From the NCBI RefSeq assembly GCF_014650055.1, contig NZ_BMUF01000005.1:1-64000 (forward strand): a stretch of 64,000 nucleotides of DNA, given 5' to 3'. The DNA comes from Streptomyces malachitofuscus (GTDB taxonomy: Bacteria > Actinomycetota > Actinomycetes > Streptomycetales > Streptomycetaceae). Of the stretch, positions 54,412-63,240 are shown in pieces. The notes below the pieces were generated by a model. That model was not told the origin of the DNA and did not search any database. It was given only the letters and a program-made list of their open reading frames with translations. The first letter of the stretch is position 1. Each line of letters opens with the position of its first letter. Made by a program: the position numbers and the translations under genes.

Positions 54412-54420
54412 CCCGCGCCG

Positions 54421-55404
54421 CTACCAGCGGTTTTCCACCTGGTCCTTGATTCGCCGGTCGTAGAGGTCGCCGATCGCCGTGAGCGTCGCTTCGGACAGCT
54501 CCGGCAGCCGGGCGGCCGCCGCGTTGGCGCGGGCCTGCTCGGGCGAACGGGCGCCGGGGATGACGGTGGTGACACCGGGCTGCCGGACGATCCAGCGCAG
54601 GGCCAGCTGGGCCGGGGTGTATCCCTCGGGGGCGAGCGCGGCGAACTCGGCGGCGGCCTCGACACCGGTCGCGTAGTCGACGCCGGAGAAGGTCTCGCCC
54701 TGGTCGAAGGCTTCGCCGTGCCGGTTGTAGGTGCGGTGGTCGTTCTCGGCGAAGACGGTGTCCCGGGTGTACTTGCCGGACAGCAGTCCGGAGGCGAGCG
54801 GAACCCGGGCGATGATGCCGACGCCCGCCTCGCGGGCGGCCGGAAGCACCTCGCGCAGCGGCTTCATGCGGAACGGGTTGAGGATGATCTGCACGCTCGC
54901 CACGTTCGGCCGCGCGATGGCCGTCAGGGCCTCCGCGCAGGTCTCCACGCTGACGCCGTAGGCGGCCACGCGCTCCTCCGCCACCAGGGTGTCGAGGGCG
55001 TCGAAGACCTCGTCGGTGGAGTAGACGGAGGTCGGCGGGCAGTGGAGCTGCACCAGGTCGATGCGGTCGACACCGAGGTTGCGCCGTGAACGGTCGTTCC
55101 AGGCGCGGAAGTTGTCCAGGACGTAGTTCTCGGGGATCTGATCGACCCGGCGGCCCATCTTGGTGGCGACCAGCACGTGCAGATCGGGCCGTCCGCTCAG
55201 GAACGACGCGATGGTCTGCTCGCTGCGTCCGTCGCCGTAGACGTCGGCGGTGTCGAAGAAGGTGACCCCCGACTCGGCGGCGGCCTCGAGGACCGCGAGT
55301 GCTTCCTTGTCGTCGACGTCGCCCCAGTCCGCCCCGAGTTGCCATGTGCCGAGACCGACCACGGAGGCGTGCTGACCCGACCTGTCGAATGTGCGCTCGT
55401 CCAT
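54421..55404 (-). CDS. Aldo/keto reductase
   Basis: A 327-residue TIM-barrel NADPH reductase. The catalytic tetrad is present: D51, Y56 (FFDTADVYG), K82 (ATKMGR) and H121 (VQLHCPP). The C-terminal NADPH site has VIPGARSPEQARANAAAARL. It starts MDERTFDRSGQHASVVGLGT. Broad-specificity AKRs of this type reduce aldehydes and ketones in detoxification; substrate unknown. It stands alone. Confidence 0.92.
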   Translation of the reverse strand: MDERTFDRSGQHASVVGLGTWQLGADWGDVDDKEALAVLEAAAESGVTFFDTADVYGDGRSEQTIASFLSGRPDLHVLVATKMGRRVDQIPENYVLDNFRAWNDRSRRNLGVDRIDLVQLHCPPTSVYSTDEVFDALDTLVAEERVAAYGVSVETCAEALTAIARPNVASVQIILNPFRMKPLREVLPAAREAGVGIIARVPLASGLLSGKYTRDTVFAENDHRTYNRHGEAFDQGETFSGVDYATGVEAAAEFAALAPEGYTPAQLALRWIVRQPGVTTVIPGARSPEQARANAAAARLPELSEATLTAIGDLYDRRIKDQVENRW

Positions 55405-55747
55405 GACGCCAGTCTGTCATCCGTCACGGCGGACGGCTCGGGCACCGGTCCGGTGCCGGCCGGCGCGGGCCTGCCATGGGATCGCGCCATTCTCGCGGCG
55501 TGACGCGGGCCACAGGACGCCCACCACCCACGGAAGATCATCCGGGAGGCGCGCCACAGGGAGCGGAATTTCCTCTTCCGCCACTGCGGACCGGCACACC
55601 ACAGCAAGATCATCTTCGTTCAAGTCTGTACGACATGACGGCAATTGCCCGGATCGCGGCCAACCGCCTCGGCGGCATTTCTCCCGTTACCGGCACCGGC
55701 GATAAGCATGCGGGGTCCTGATCCCGAATCGACCCGAGGAGATCCGT
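55405..55747. other. Intergenic region between aldo/keto reductase and melC1
   Basis: 343 bp without a recognised gene. It is less GC-rich than its surroundings near 55560-55700. A short open frame (ATG 55635 to 55721, 28 codons, MTAIARIAANRLGGISPV) precedes the melC1 ribosome-binding site but has no Shine-Dalgarno site. The melC promoter must lie here, but I could not fix its -10/-35. Confidence 0.5.
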
Positions 55748-56128
55748 ATGCCGGAACTCAGCCGTCGCCGCGCGCTCACCACGGCGGCCGCCCTCGCCAC
55801 CGCCGCCGGTGTCCCGTCGGCCCTCGCCCCCTCCGCACGGGCCGCCGGGGCCGCCGGGCACCGCCACGGCTCCCCTGCGGACTTCGACGAGGTCTACCGG
55901 GGCCGCCGGATACGGGGCACCTCGTCCGCGGCCGGCGGTCATCACCATCACGGGCCCGGATACGCCGTGTTCGTGGACGACGTGGAACTGCATGTGATGC
56001 GCAACGCCGACGGCAGCTGGATCAGCGTCGTCAGCCACTACGACCCCGTCCCCACCCCGCGCGCGGCCGCCCGTGCCGCGGTGGACGAACTGCAGGGCGC
56101 CCCGCTTCTTCCCCTGCCCTCCAACTGA
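55748..56128 (+). CDS. melC1: Tyrosinase cofactor / copper chaperone
   Basis: A 126-residue secreted helper. The Tat signal [18 protein letters not shown] lies at residues 5-22, with cleavage near ARAAGA (about 32). Copper-binding histidines are in [13 protein letters not shown], preceded by HRHGSP. MelC1 binds apo-tyrosinase, delivers copper and carries it through the Tat pathway, as MelC2 has no signal peptide. GAGGAG precedes the ATG. It is the first gene of the melanin operon. Confidence 0.95.
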   Translation: MPELSRRRALTTAAALATAAGVPSALAPSARAAGAAGHRHGSPADFDEVYRGRRIRGTSSAAGGHHHHGPGYAVFVDDVELHVMRNADGSWISVVSHYDPVPTPRAAARAAVDELQGAPLLPLPSN

Positions 56129-56161
56129 TCCCCCCGTAAGCACCCTGGGAGCACCCCGCAC

Positions 56162-56992
56162 ATGACCGTCCGCAAGAACCAGGCGAGCCTGACCGCCGAG
56201 GAGAAGCGCCGCTTCGTCGCCGCGCTGCTGGAACTCAAGCGCAGCGGCCGCTACGACGAGTTCGTCACCACCCACAACGCCTTCATCATGTCCGACACCG
56301 ATCACGGCGAGCGGACGGGACACCGCTCACCGTCCTTCCTGCCCTGGCACCGCAGATTTCTCCTGGAGTTCGAGCGGGCACTGCAGTCGGTGGACGCCTC
56401 GGTCGCGCTGCCGTACTGGGACTGGAGCAGCGACGGCTCCGGCGCCTGGGCGCGCTCCTCGCTGTGGGCGTCCGACTTCCTCGGCGGCAGCGGGCGCAGC
56501 CGGGACGGCCGGGTGACGGACGGGCCGTTCGCCGCCGCCACCGGGAACTGGCCGATCACCGTGGGGGTGGACGGCCGCACCTATCTCCGGCGCGCGCTCG
56601 GCGCCGGCGGACGCACCCTGCCGACGCCGGCGGAGGTCGAGTCGGTGCTGTCGATGTCCACGTACGACATGCCGCCCTGGAACAGCGCCTCGGACGGTTT
56701 CCGCAACCATCTGGAGGGCTGGCGCGGGGTCAACCTGCACAACCGGGTCCATGTGTGGGTCGGCGGGCACATGGCCACCGGGGCGTCCCCCAACGACCCG
56801 GTGTTCTGGCTGCACCACGCCTACGTCGACAAGCTGTGGGCCGAGTGGCAGCGCCGCCACCCCGGCTCCGGCTATCTCCCGGCCGCCGGCACGCCCGACG
56901 TGGTCGATCTGCACGAGACCATGCGCCCCTGGCACGACATGTCCCCGGCGGATCTGCTGGACCACACCCCGCACTACACGTTCGACGCCTGA
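56162..56992 (+). CDS. melC2: Tyrosinase
   Basis: A 276-residue type-3 copper monooxygenase that oxidises tyrosine to dopaquinone, giving melanin. The CuA ligands are H38, H54 and H63 (TTHNAF, RTGHRS, PWHRRF). The CuB ligands are in LHNRVHVWVGGHM and FWLHHAYVDKLW. The positions match the classic Streptomyces enzyme exactly. No signal peptide; it relies on MelC1. GGGAG precedes the ATG, 33 bp after melC1, so it is the second gene of the operon. Confidence 0.97.
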   Translation: MTVRKNQASLTAEEKRRFVAALLELKRSGRYDEFVTTHNAFIMSDTDHGERTGHRSPSFLPWHRRFLLEFERALQSVDASVALPYWDWSSDGSGAWARSSLWASDFLGGSGRSRDGRVTDGPFAAATGNWPITVGVDGRTYLRRALGAGGRTLPTPAEVESVLSMSTYDMPPWNSASDGFRNHLEGWRGVNLHNRVHVWVGGHMATGASPNDPVFWLHHAYVDKLWAEWQRRHPGSGYLPAAGTPDVVDLHETMRPWHDMSPADLLDHTPHYTFDA

Positions 56993-57002
56993 GCGGCCGG
57001 GT

Positions 57003-57701
57003 TCAGGCGCTCGTGACGGTCCGGCACCCGGGGTGGCCCCACCCCTTGCCGTTCTTGGCGATGGGCTCCCCGGCCGCGTAGGACCGTCCGCAGGGGCAGC
57101 GGCCGGGGAACTTCGCCTTGACGGTGCGGGACGACGCGCCGCCGCCCCGCTGCCGGGGCGGCCCGGCCGCGCGGGAGCCGCGCTTCGCGGCACCGCCCGC
57201 CGGACGGTCCGGTGCCGCAGGCGGCTCGGGCGAGCCCAGCGCGCTGCCGGCGTCCTCCTGGGCGGTGGCCGCCTGGCTCGCGGCGCGGTCGGCGAAGTCG
57301 TTGAGCCGGTCCCCGTCGACCTGGTGGGCGGGGACGTAGCGGAACTCCACGGAGCGGTTCTGCAGCAGGCCGTCGATGCGCACGACGAGTTCCTGGTTGG
57401 CCACCGGCTTCCCGGCCGCCGTGCGCCAGCCGTTGCGCTTCCACCCGGGCAGCCAGGTGGTGACGGCCTTCATGGCGTACTGCGAGTCCATCCGCACCTC
57501 GAGCGGCACGGCGGGGTCGGTCGCCGCCAGCAGCCGCTCCAGCGCGGTGAGTTCGGCGACGTTGTTGGTCGCCGTGCCGAGCGCGCCCGCCTCCCAGCGG
57601 ACCGGTTCCTCGGAGGCGTCGGCGACCACCCAGGCCCAGCCCGCGGGTCCCGGATTTCCCTTCGAAGCCCCGTCGCACGCGGCCACCACACGTTCACGCA
57701 T
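57003..57701 (-). CDS. Ribonuclease HI with C-terminal Cys/His tail
   Basis: A 232-residue protein. The RNase H domain (~1-150) has all acidic residues: CDGASKGNPGP, NNVAELTALE, VRMDSQYAMKAV and GDRLNDFADRAA. After a Pro/Gly linker, the C-terminal ~45 residues carry FPGRCPCGRSYAAGEPIAKN and WGHPGC, a small Cys-rich module. Actinobacterial RNase HI proteins vary in C-terminal partner; this one resembles a DNA/RNA-binding tail. The start at 57701 (MRERVV) is chosen; ATGs at 57713 and 57725 are possible. Confidence 0.88.
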   Translation of the reverse strand: MRERVVAACDGASKGNPGPAGWAWVVADASEEPVRWEAGALGTATNNVAELTALERLLAATDPAVPLEVRMDSQYAMKAVTTWLPGWKRNGWRTAAGKPVANQELVVRIDGLLQNRSVEFRYVPAHQVDGDRLNDFADRAASQAATAQEDAGSALGSPEPPAAPDRPAGGAAKRGSRAAGPPRQRGGGASSRTVKAKFPGRCPCGRSYAAGEPIAKNGKGWGHPGCRTVTSA

Positions 57702-57742
57702 GGGCCCGATCATGCCATGACCCACCGGGGAGCCCCGCCCGC

Positions 57743-58537
57743 TCAGTCCACCTCGGTCGTCTTCGGCATCTCGCCCGTGGTGGTCGTGATGTCGATCACC
57801 GAGAAGTTCGCGCCCTGGGGGTCGCTGATCGCCGCGAACCGTCCGAACGGCGTGTCCATCGGGCCGAACCGCAGCACCCCGCCGCGCTCGGTCGCCCGCG
57901 CCACGGTCTCGTCGCAGTCCGCGACGGTGAAGTAGACGTTGATGTAGGGCGGCATCTCGGGCGGGAAGTCGTCCGTCATCTTCATCCGGCCGAGTACGCT
58001 GCGCTCGCCGAGGTCGTAGATCCGGAAGTCCATCTCGTCCTCGAGCTGCTTGGAGCGGTAGGAGAAGACGGCGGGGAAGAACGCGTCGGACTTCTCCGGC
58101 TCACGGGTGAACACCTCGGCCCAGCAGTACGCGCCGGGCTCGGCCATCGCCTCGAAGCCCTCGTGGGTGCCGGCCTGCCAGAGGCCGAACACCACCCCTC
58201 CGGGGTCGCGGGCGAGGCACATCGTGCCGAAGTCGCCGACCTGCATCGGCTCCATCAGCAGCTCACCGCCGTTGTCGCGGATCCGGGCGGCGGTCGCGGC
58301 GGCGTCCCGGGCCGCGAAGTAGAGGCACCACTGCGAGCTTCCCTCCTGGCCGGGCACGGGCGGTACGACGGCCGCGACCGCCTTGCCGTCGGCGTAGGCC
58401 TGCGTGTAGTTGCCGAACTCCGACGACGTCTCGCCGAAGGTCCAGCCCAGCACGTCACCGTAGAAGCCCTTCGCTCCCTCGAGGTCGTCGAACATCGCGT
58501 CGGCCCAGCAGGGGGCCCCTTCGGGTTGTACGGCCAT
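57743..58537 (-). CDS. VOC-family protein, two domains
   Basis: A 264-residue protein with two glyoxalase/bleomycin-resistance repeats (~1-125 and ~130-255): APCWADAMFDDLEGAKGFYG and GAYCWAEVFTREPEKSDAFF open the two halves. DPGGVVFGLWQAG and DPQGANFSVIDI close them. Two-domain VOC proteins of this type are common in Streptomyces; substrate not known. It may be an enzyme of secondary metabolism or a binding protein. Confidence 0.88.
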   Translation of the reverse strand: MAVQPEGAPCWADAMFDDLEGAKGFYGDVLGWTFGETSSEFGNYTQAYADGKAVAAVVPPVPGQEGSSQWCLYFAARDAAATAARIRDNGGELLMEPMQVGDFGTMCLARDPGGVVFGLWQAGTHEGFEAMAEPGAYCWAEVFTREPEKSDAFFPAVFSYRSKQLEDEMDFRIYDLGERSVLGRMKMTDDFPPEMPPYINVYFTVADCDETVARATERGGVLRFGPMDTPFGRFAAISDPQGANFSVIDITTTTGEMPKTTEVD

Positions 58538-58708
58538 GGCTGCGGCCCTCTCCGGACGGCGTGGTCGGTCCGCTTCCTCACGCTAGCCACCGCCGCCCCG
58601 GCCCGCGCGCCGAGCGGCGGCCCGGCCCGGCCGGAAGTGCGTCTTCCCCGGCGGCCCCGGCTGTGCTTGCCTGGGGGCCGTTTCGCCGGCCGGGCGGGGA
58701 GCTGTCGT

Positions 58709-59614
58709 ATGCGCAAGCCGTGGATCGTGTCCGTGGTGCTCGCCGCCGCGCTGCTCGGCGCGTGCACCGATCCGTCGTCAGGCCCGGTGGCCGGGCCGCC
58801 GCCGGCCGCCTCGCCGCAGCCGTCGGCCACCACGCACCAGCGGCCCGCCGCCTCCGCACCGGCCGTGGCCCCTCCCACGGTGCTCTATCTCGGGGACTCC
58901 CTGGCGATGGAGAGCCGGAAGGTGCTCGGTGAGGAGCTGCGCGGACGGCTGCGCGCCCGCTACACGAGCGCCCCCCACTCGGGCACCACGCTCTGCGACT
59001 ACCTGGAGGGTTCCGCCGAGCGTTCCCTCGTTCCGGCGTCGGACAAGGCGGCGGCGCTGGTGCGGTCGCTGCGGCCGGACTACGTGGTGCTGCAGTTCTG
59101 GGGCAACGCGTGGGGCTACACCCCTTGCATGGACGGGATCACGTACGACGCCTCGCCCGAGAGGTACTTCGAGCGGTACGCGGCCGACGCGCGGCGCCTG
59201 ACCGAGCAGATCCGTTCGGCGGGCGGGAGCGGGGGGCCGCGGATCGTGTGGGTGCTGCAGGGCCCCGACCCGGTCACCCCCGACCGGGTGCGCCGGGTGA
59301 ACGCGCTCTACGAGCGGCGGGCCGCCGGCTCGGGCGACCTCGTGGCCGACGCGGGGAGGACGGTGAGCCCGGCGGGGGCACGGTACACGTGGGCGCAGTA
59401 CCTGCCGTGCGACGCCTACGAGCGCGCCCACCCGGACCACTGCACCGGGCCGGGCCGCGACCGGACGGCCCTGCACCGGGACGACGACCCCCTGCACTTC
59501 TGTCTGGCGCCCACGACGTCCACGCCCAGGGCCTGCCCGGTCCCCTCCCCCGGCATCCTGCGCATCGCGCGGGAGATCACCCGGGTGATCGGCGCTCACG
59601 TCCGCGGCGGCTGA
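58709..59614 (+). CDS. SGNH/GDSL-like hydrolase lipoprotein
   Basis: A 301-residue secreted protein. A lipoprotein signal with the lipobox LLGAC lies at residues ~15-19 (MRKPWIVSVVLAAALLGACT), so it is anchored in the membrane. After a Pro/Ala-rich linker, the SGNH core has VLYLGDSLAME (block I Ser) and LQFWGNAWGY (block III Asn). The block V HFC region is late (DDPLHFCLAP), with several Cys pairs. It would cleave acyl esters of envelope or extracellular substrates. ATG follows GGCGGGGAG. Confidence 0.88.
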   Translation: MRKPWIVSVVLAAALLGACTDPSSGPVAGPPPAASPQPSATTHQRPAASAPAVAPPTVLYLGDSLAMESRKVLGEELRGRLRARYTSAPHSGTTLCDYLEGSAERSLVPASDKAAALVRSLRPDYVVLQFWGNAWGYTPCMDGITYDASPERYFERYAADARRLTEQIRSAGGSGGPRIVWVLQGPDPVTPDRVRRVNALYERRAAGSGDLVADAGRTVSPAGARYTWAQYLPCDAYERAHPDHCTGPGRDRTALHRDDDPLHFCLAPTTSTPRACPVPSPGILRIAREITRVIGAHVRGG

Positions 59615-59662
59615 GCGGACGGCGCGAAAACCGGTCGACACGAGCACCCGGGTACCACTGGG

Positions 59663-60562
59663 ATGGGCGGCATGTGTGCGCTGAGGATGCGTCCCGACGA
59701 GAGGGACATCGACGCCCCGCTGGTGCGCCGGCTGATCGCCGGCCGGTTCCCGCAGTGGGCCGGGCTGCCGGTGGAACGGCTGCGGTCCTCGGGGACCGAG
59801 AACGCCATGTTCCGGCTCGGTACGGAACTGGTGGTACGGCTGCCCCGGCATCCCGGCGCCGTCGACAGCGTCGCGCACGAGCAGCGCTGGCTGCCCCGGC
59901 TGGCACCGGGGCTGCCGTTCGCCTCGCCGGAGCCGCTGGGGCAGGGGCGGGCAGGGCACGGGTTCCCGTGGCCCTGGTCGGTGTACCGCTGGCTGGAGGG
60001 CGCCAATCCGGTCGCCGGAGCGGTGGAGGACCCCGGTGCGCTCGCGTCCGGCCTGGCGGCGTACCTCACCGCCCTGCGCGCGCTCGGCACGGCGGACGCG
60101 CCCGCCTGCCACCGCGGCGTTCCCCTCGCCACCCGGGACGCGGCGACGCGCGAGGCGATCGCACAGCTGGCCGGGCGTACCGACACGGAGGCGGTGACCG
60201 CGCTGTGGGAGGAGGCGCTGGCGGCCCCGGAGTACACCGGGGCGCCGGTCTGGGCGCACGGTGATCTGTCGCCGGGGAACGTGCTGACCGCCCACGGCCG
60301 GCTCACCGCGGTGATCGACTTCGGCTCCGTGGGCGTGGGCGATCCGGCGGTGGACCTGATCGTCGCGTGGAACCTGCTGCCCGCCGAGGTGCGGGGCGAC
60401 TTCCGCGAGGCGGTGGGCGCCGACGAGGCGGAATGGGCGCGCGGGCGGGGCTGGGCCCTGTCGATCGCGCTGATCCAGCTGCCGTACTACTGGGACACCA
60501 ACCCGGACCTCGCGGCGAACGCGCGCCATGTGATCGGGGAGCTCCTGGCCGAACGCGGGTAG
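59663..60562 (+). CDS. Aminoglycoside phosphotransferase-family kinase
   Basis: A 299-residue APH-fold kinase. Brenner's motif [18 protein letters not shown] and the metal-binding [16 protein letters not shown] are clear. The N-lobe has [20 protein letters not shown]. Such proteins can be antibiotic kinases or housekeeping small-molecule kinases; the sequence is closest to the choline/homoserine-like group, and resistance cannot be inferred. It stands alone, after the SGNH gene. Confidence 0.88.
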   Translation: MGGMCALRMRPDERDIDAPLVRRLIAGRFPQWAGLPVERLRSSGTENAMFRLGTELVVRLPRHPGAVDSVAHEQRWLPRLAPGLPFASPEPLGQGRAGHGFPWPWSVYRWLEGANPVAGAVEDPGALASGLAAYLTALRALGTADAPACHRGVPLATRDAATREAIAQLAGRTDTEAVTALWEEALAAPEYTGAPVWAHGDLSPGNVLTAHGRLTAVIDFGSVGVGDPAVDLIVAWNLLPAEVRGDFREAVGADEAEWARGRGWALSIALIQLPYYWDTNPDLAANARHVIGELLAERG

Positions 60563-60603
60563 CGGCGGGACCGGCGCGCCACCGTCCCGCCCCCGCCCCG
60601 GCC

Positions 60604-61086
60604 TCATTCGCCCGCGTACGCCTTCTCCAGGGCGGCGATGTCGAGCTTGCCCATGGTCATCATGGCCTTCAGGGCGCGGTCGGCCTTCTCGCGGTCCGGG
60701 TCGCTGATCATCTCGTTCAGCCGCAACGCGTTGACCTGCCACGAGACGCCGAAGCGGTCCTTGAGCCAGCCGCACGGGCCGTGCTCGCCGCCGCCCTCGA
60801 CCAGCTTCTCCCAGTAGTGGTCGATCTCCGCCTGGTCCTCGCAGTCGAGCTGGAAGGAGATCGCCTCGTTGAACGTGAACTCGGGCCCGCCGTTCAGCGC
60901 GACGAACTTCTGGCCGTTGGCGGTGAACTCGACGGTGAGCACGGAGCCCTCCGAGCCGGGCGTGGCACCGGTGTTGCGCACGACGTCGCCGAGGCTCGAG
61001 TTCTTGAAGACCGAGACGTAGAAGTTCGCGGCCTCCTCCGCCTGGCCGTCGTACCAGAGGCAGGTGGTGAATCCGTCGGTGTTCAT
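60604..61086 (-). CDS. VOC/PhnB-like 3-demethylubiquinone methyltransferase-type protein
   Basis: A 160-residue VOC protein ([60 protein letters not shown]). This is the small PhnB-like group whose members are misannotated as methyltransferases; enzymatic role unknown. GGGAGGTACTC precedes the ATG. It is divergent from clpP3, and the region between holds the PopR boxes. Confidence 0.9.
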   Translation of the reverse strand: MNTDGFTTCLWYDGQAEEAANFYVSVFKNSSLGDVVRNTGATPGSEGSVLTVEFTANGQKFVALNGGPEFTFNEAISFQLDCEDQAEIDHYWEKLVEGGGEHGPCGWLKDRFGVSWQVNALRLNEMISDPDREKADRALKAMMTMGKLDIAALEKAYAGE

Positions 61087-61181
61087 GAGTACCTCCCGGG
61101 GGTGGATCGCGGTCATGGGTGTCGACTCCCGCGCGCGCCGGAACTCATCGGTGCGCGGCGCACCGGGTGCGGAACGGGCGC

Positions 61182-61211
61182 TCTGCCCGTGGCGAATCTG
61201 CCGCGGGCAGA
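61182..61211 (+). promoter_or_regulatory. Two tandem PopR boxes upstream of clpP3
   Basis: The S. lividans PopR site, from memory TCTGCC-N3-GGCAGA, is matched exactly at 61197-61211 (TCTGCC-GCG-GGCAGA). A partial copy abuts it at 61182-61196 (TCTGCC-CGT-GGCGAA, 4 of 6 in the right arm). Both lie about 90 bp before the clpP3 start, suitable for activation. Confidence 0.8.
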
Positions 61212-61300
61212 GATTTCCCCGCCGGCCGGCCCGTCCCCCCGACAGTGGGTGACACGCGGTCACACGGGCCGCGTTCCGACGAGCGACCCCAGGAGCCCCG

Positions 61301-61957
61301 ATGTCTCCACTCACCGCCGGCCCATGGCCGGCCATGCTGCCCCGGGCCGAGGAGGGCGACACCCCGCCGACCCGGTTCGACGACCATCTCGCCGCGCAGC
61401 TGCTCGCGCAACGGATCGTGCTGCTGGGCACGCAGGTCGACGAGGTCTCCGCGAACCGGGTCTGCGCACAGCTGCTGATCCTCTCCGCCGAGGACCCCCG
61501 CACCGACATCAGCCTGTGCATCAACAGCCCCGGCGGTTCGGTGCACGCCGGACTGGCCATCTACGACACGATGCGGCTGATCCCCAACGACGTCTCCACG
61601 CTGGCGATGGGGTTCGCGGCCAGCATGGGCCAGTTCCTGCTCTCCGTCGGCACGCCGGGCAAGCGCTACGCCCTGCCGAACGCGCGGATCATGATGCACC
61701 AGCCGTCGGGCGGCATCGGCGGAACCACGGCCGACATCGAGATCCAGGCGGAGAACCTGGAGTTCACCAAGCGCACCATCGAGCGAATCACCGCCGAGCA
61801 CACCGGACAGACCCCGGAGACGATCTCCCGGGACGGCGACCGCGACCGCTGGTTCACGGCCGAGCAGGCACGGGAGTACGGGATGGTCGACCGGGTGGTG
61901 GAGTCGCTGGACGACGTCCGCCCGGCCGCGACACGGCGCAGGATGGGGCTGCAGTGA
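61301..61957 (+). CDS. clpP3: ATP-dependent Clp protease proteolytic subunit ClpP3
   Basis: A 218-residue peptidase subunit. Catalytic Ser in [11 protein letters not shown] (near residue 108), His in [12 protein letters not shown] (near 132), and Asp in [10 protein letters not shown] near the end. The N-terminus is longer than usual (~30 residues). Part of the second ClpP pair of Streptomyces, normally silent while ClpP1P2 is active and induced by PopR when it is not. It ends in an overlapping TGATG with clpP4. The ClpP protein family assignment is certain; the P3 name rests on context and order. Confidence 0.94.
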   Translation: MSPLTAGPWPAMLPRAEEGDTPPTRFDDHLAAQLLAQRIVLLGTQVDEVSANRVCAQLLILSAEDPRTDISLCINSPGGSVHAGLAIYDTMRLIPNDVSTLAMGFAASMGQFLLSVGTPGKRYALPNARIMMHQPSGGIGGTTADIEIQAENLEFTKRTIERITAEHTGQTPETISRDGDRDRWFTAEQAREYGMVDRVVESLDDVRPAATRRRMGLQ

Positions 61958-62559
61958 TGGGGACGTACACGATTCCGAACGTCGTCGAGCGCACGCCGCA
62001 GGGTGAGCGGTCGTACGACGTGTTCAGCCGGCTGCTGTCCGAGCGGATCATCTTCCTCGGGACCGAGATCGACGACGGCGTCGCCAACGTGGTCATCGCG
62101 CAGCTGCTCCATCTGGAGTCGGCGGCTCCGGAGAGCGAGATCGCCGTCTACATCAACTCCCCCGGCGGCTCGTTCACCTCGCTGATGGCGATCTACGACA
62201 CGATGACGTTCGTCCAGGCGCCGATCTCGACGTTCTGCGTCGGGCAGGCGGCCTCGACGGCGGCCGTGCTGCTGGCGGGCGGGGACCCGGGGCGGCGGTT
62301 CGTGCTGGAGCACGCGCGCGTGCTGCTCGGTCAGCCGGCCTCGGGCGGGGCGCGCGGAACGGCGTCCGACCTGTCGCTCCAGGCCAAGGAGATGGTCCGG
62401 ATCCGCTCCCAGGTGGAGGAGGTGCTGGCCCGGCACACGCACCACGACGTGGCGACGCTGCGGGCGGACATGGACCGCGACAAGGTGTTCACCGCCGCGG
62501 AGGCCGTGGCCTACGGCCTGGCCGACGAGGTGCTGGCCCGGCGCCTGGCGCCTGTCTGA
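61957..62559 (+). CDS. clpP4: ClpP4-like subunit lacking the catalytic histidine
   Basis: A 200-residue ClpP subunit. The Ser is present in [11 protein letters not shown] (near residue 100) and the Asp region [11 protein letters not shown] is kept, but the MMHQP block is [10 protein letters not shown], with Gly where the catalytic His should be (near residue 124). It should be inactive alone and may act as a structural ring, like ClpR of cyanobacteria. Start overlaps the clpP3 stop. Whether this is conserved in other Streptomyces ClpP4 is worth testing. Confidence 0.93.
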   Translation: MGTYTIPNVVERTPQGERSYDVFSRLLSERIIFLGTEIDDGVANVVIAQLLHLESAAPESEIAVYINSPGGSFTSLMAIYDTMTFVQAPISTFCVGQAASTAAVLLAGGDPGRRFVLEHARVLLGQPASGGARGTASDLSLQAKEMVRIRSQVEEVLARHTHHDVATLRADMDRDKVFTAAEAVAYGLADEVLARRLAPV

Positions 62560-62560
62560 G

Positions 62561-62605
62561 GCGCCGGGCGGCGGGGCGGCGCCGCGCCGGGCGGCGGGGC
62601 GGCGC
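62561..62605. repeat. 22-bp tandem direct repeat in convergent gap
   Basis: The 22-base unit starting GCGCCGGGCGGCGGGG occurs at 62561-62582 and 62584-62605, identical. It fills the gap between clpP4 and popR and, with flanking CTGAGGCGCC and GGCGCGTCAG, can fold as a long hairpin that may end both transcripts. Confidence 0.75.
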
Positions 62606-62606
62606 G

Positions 62607-62996
62607 TCAGGCGGCCAGGCAGAGTCCGTTGCGGGCGGAGCCGGACACGCCCCGGGTGACGGGGGTCCGCCGGCTGGTGACGCGAACCAGTTCGCCGTGG
62701 GCCCGGTGCAGCAGGTCGCCGAGGCCGAGACCGAGCGCCTGGGCGGCGGCCGCGAGGACCTCCGAGGAGGCCTCCTTGCGGCCCCGCTCCACCTCCGACA
62801 GGTACGGCATGGAGATCCGGGCCGCGTCGGCGACGTCCTTCAGCGTCCGTTCCTGGGCCAGCCGTTCCCTGCGCAGCACGTCGCCCACGAGGTCGCGCCA
62901 GAGGGGCTCTCTGGGTGCGGGGGCCGGAGCGGGCGTGGGGGACGCATCGGGTCGCAGGGGGATGACGCGGGCGTGGTTCGGCGCTTGATTGGTCAC
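62607..62996 (-). CDS. popR: PopR, activator of the clpP3-clpP4 operon
   Basis: A 129-residue regulator with an XRE HTH (~36-95: RRERLAQERTLKDVADAARI, SMPYLSEVERGRKEASSEVL). The C-terminus ends NGLCLAA. In S. lividans PopR is degraded by ClpP1/P2 and the last two alanines are required (recalled). This tail would make PopR accumulate only when ClpP1P2 fails, and then activate clpP3P4 through the boxes at 61182-61211. It is convergent with clpP4. The assignment combines sequence, context and operator. Confidence 0.92.
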   Translation of the reverse strand: MTNQAPNHARVIPLRPDASPTPAPAPAPREPLWRDLVGDVLRRERLAQERTLKDVADAARISMPYLSEVERGRKEASSEVLAAAAQALGLGLGDLLHRAHGELVRVTSRRTPVTRGVSGSARNGLCLAA

Positions 62997-63167
62997 CTTC
63001 TCAGCCTAGGAATTCCGGCCCGGAGGGGAAGGGAGCGGCGTTCCGCCCTGAGAGAAGGCGGTCCCGCGGTCCGTTCCGGCTGCCCCGCGGACCGGGTCGG
63101 CGTACCCTCGGACACAGACGCGACGACCTGTGCGCACCGGTTTCCGGGGCTTCCGCAAAATCGGTGG

Positions 63168-63192
63168 GCATACGTCCGTACGAGCTGGGTAC
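63168..63192 (+). promoter_or_regulatory. SigB-type promoter of second sigma factor gene
   Basis: GCAT, 15 bases, GGGTAC: exact consensus, 48 bp before the ATG. The sigma factor is of the same family, so autoregulation is likely. Confidence 0.78.
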
Positions 63193-63240
63193 TCGCGAGG
63201 CTCAGGCACGTGGCAGCCATGACGTTCGTGGGGAGAGGTA

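Noticed and set aside
55748..56992. Larger secondary-metabolite cluster around the tyrosinase
   Set aside because: Neighbours are housekeeping-like or stand-alone genes; no synthase, tailoring or transport genes of a cluster are present.
59650..59655. GGGTAC just before the APH-type kinase gene
   Set aside because: The -35 position reads CGGT or similar and lies too close to the start codon.
59663..60562. Antibiotic resistance by the APH-family kinase
   Set aside because: The fold is shared by many non-resistance kinases and nothing in sequence or context shows an antibiotic substrate.
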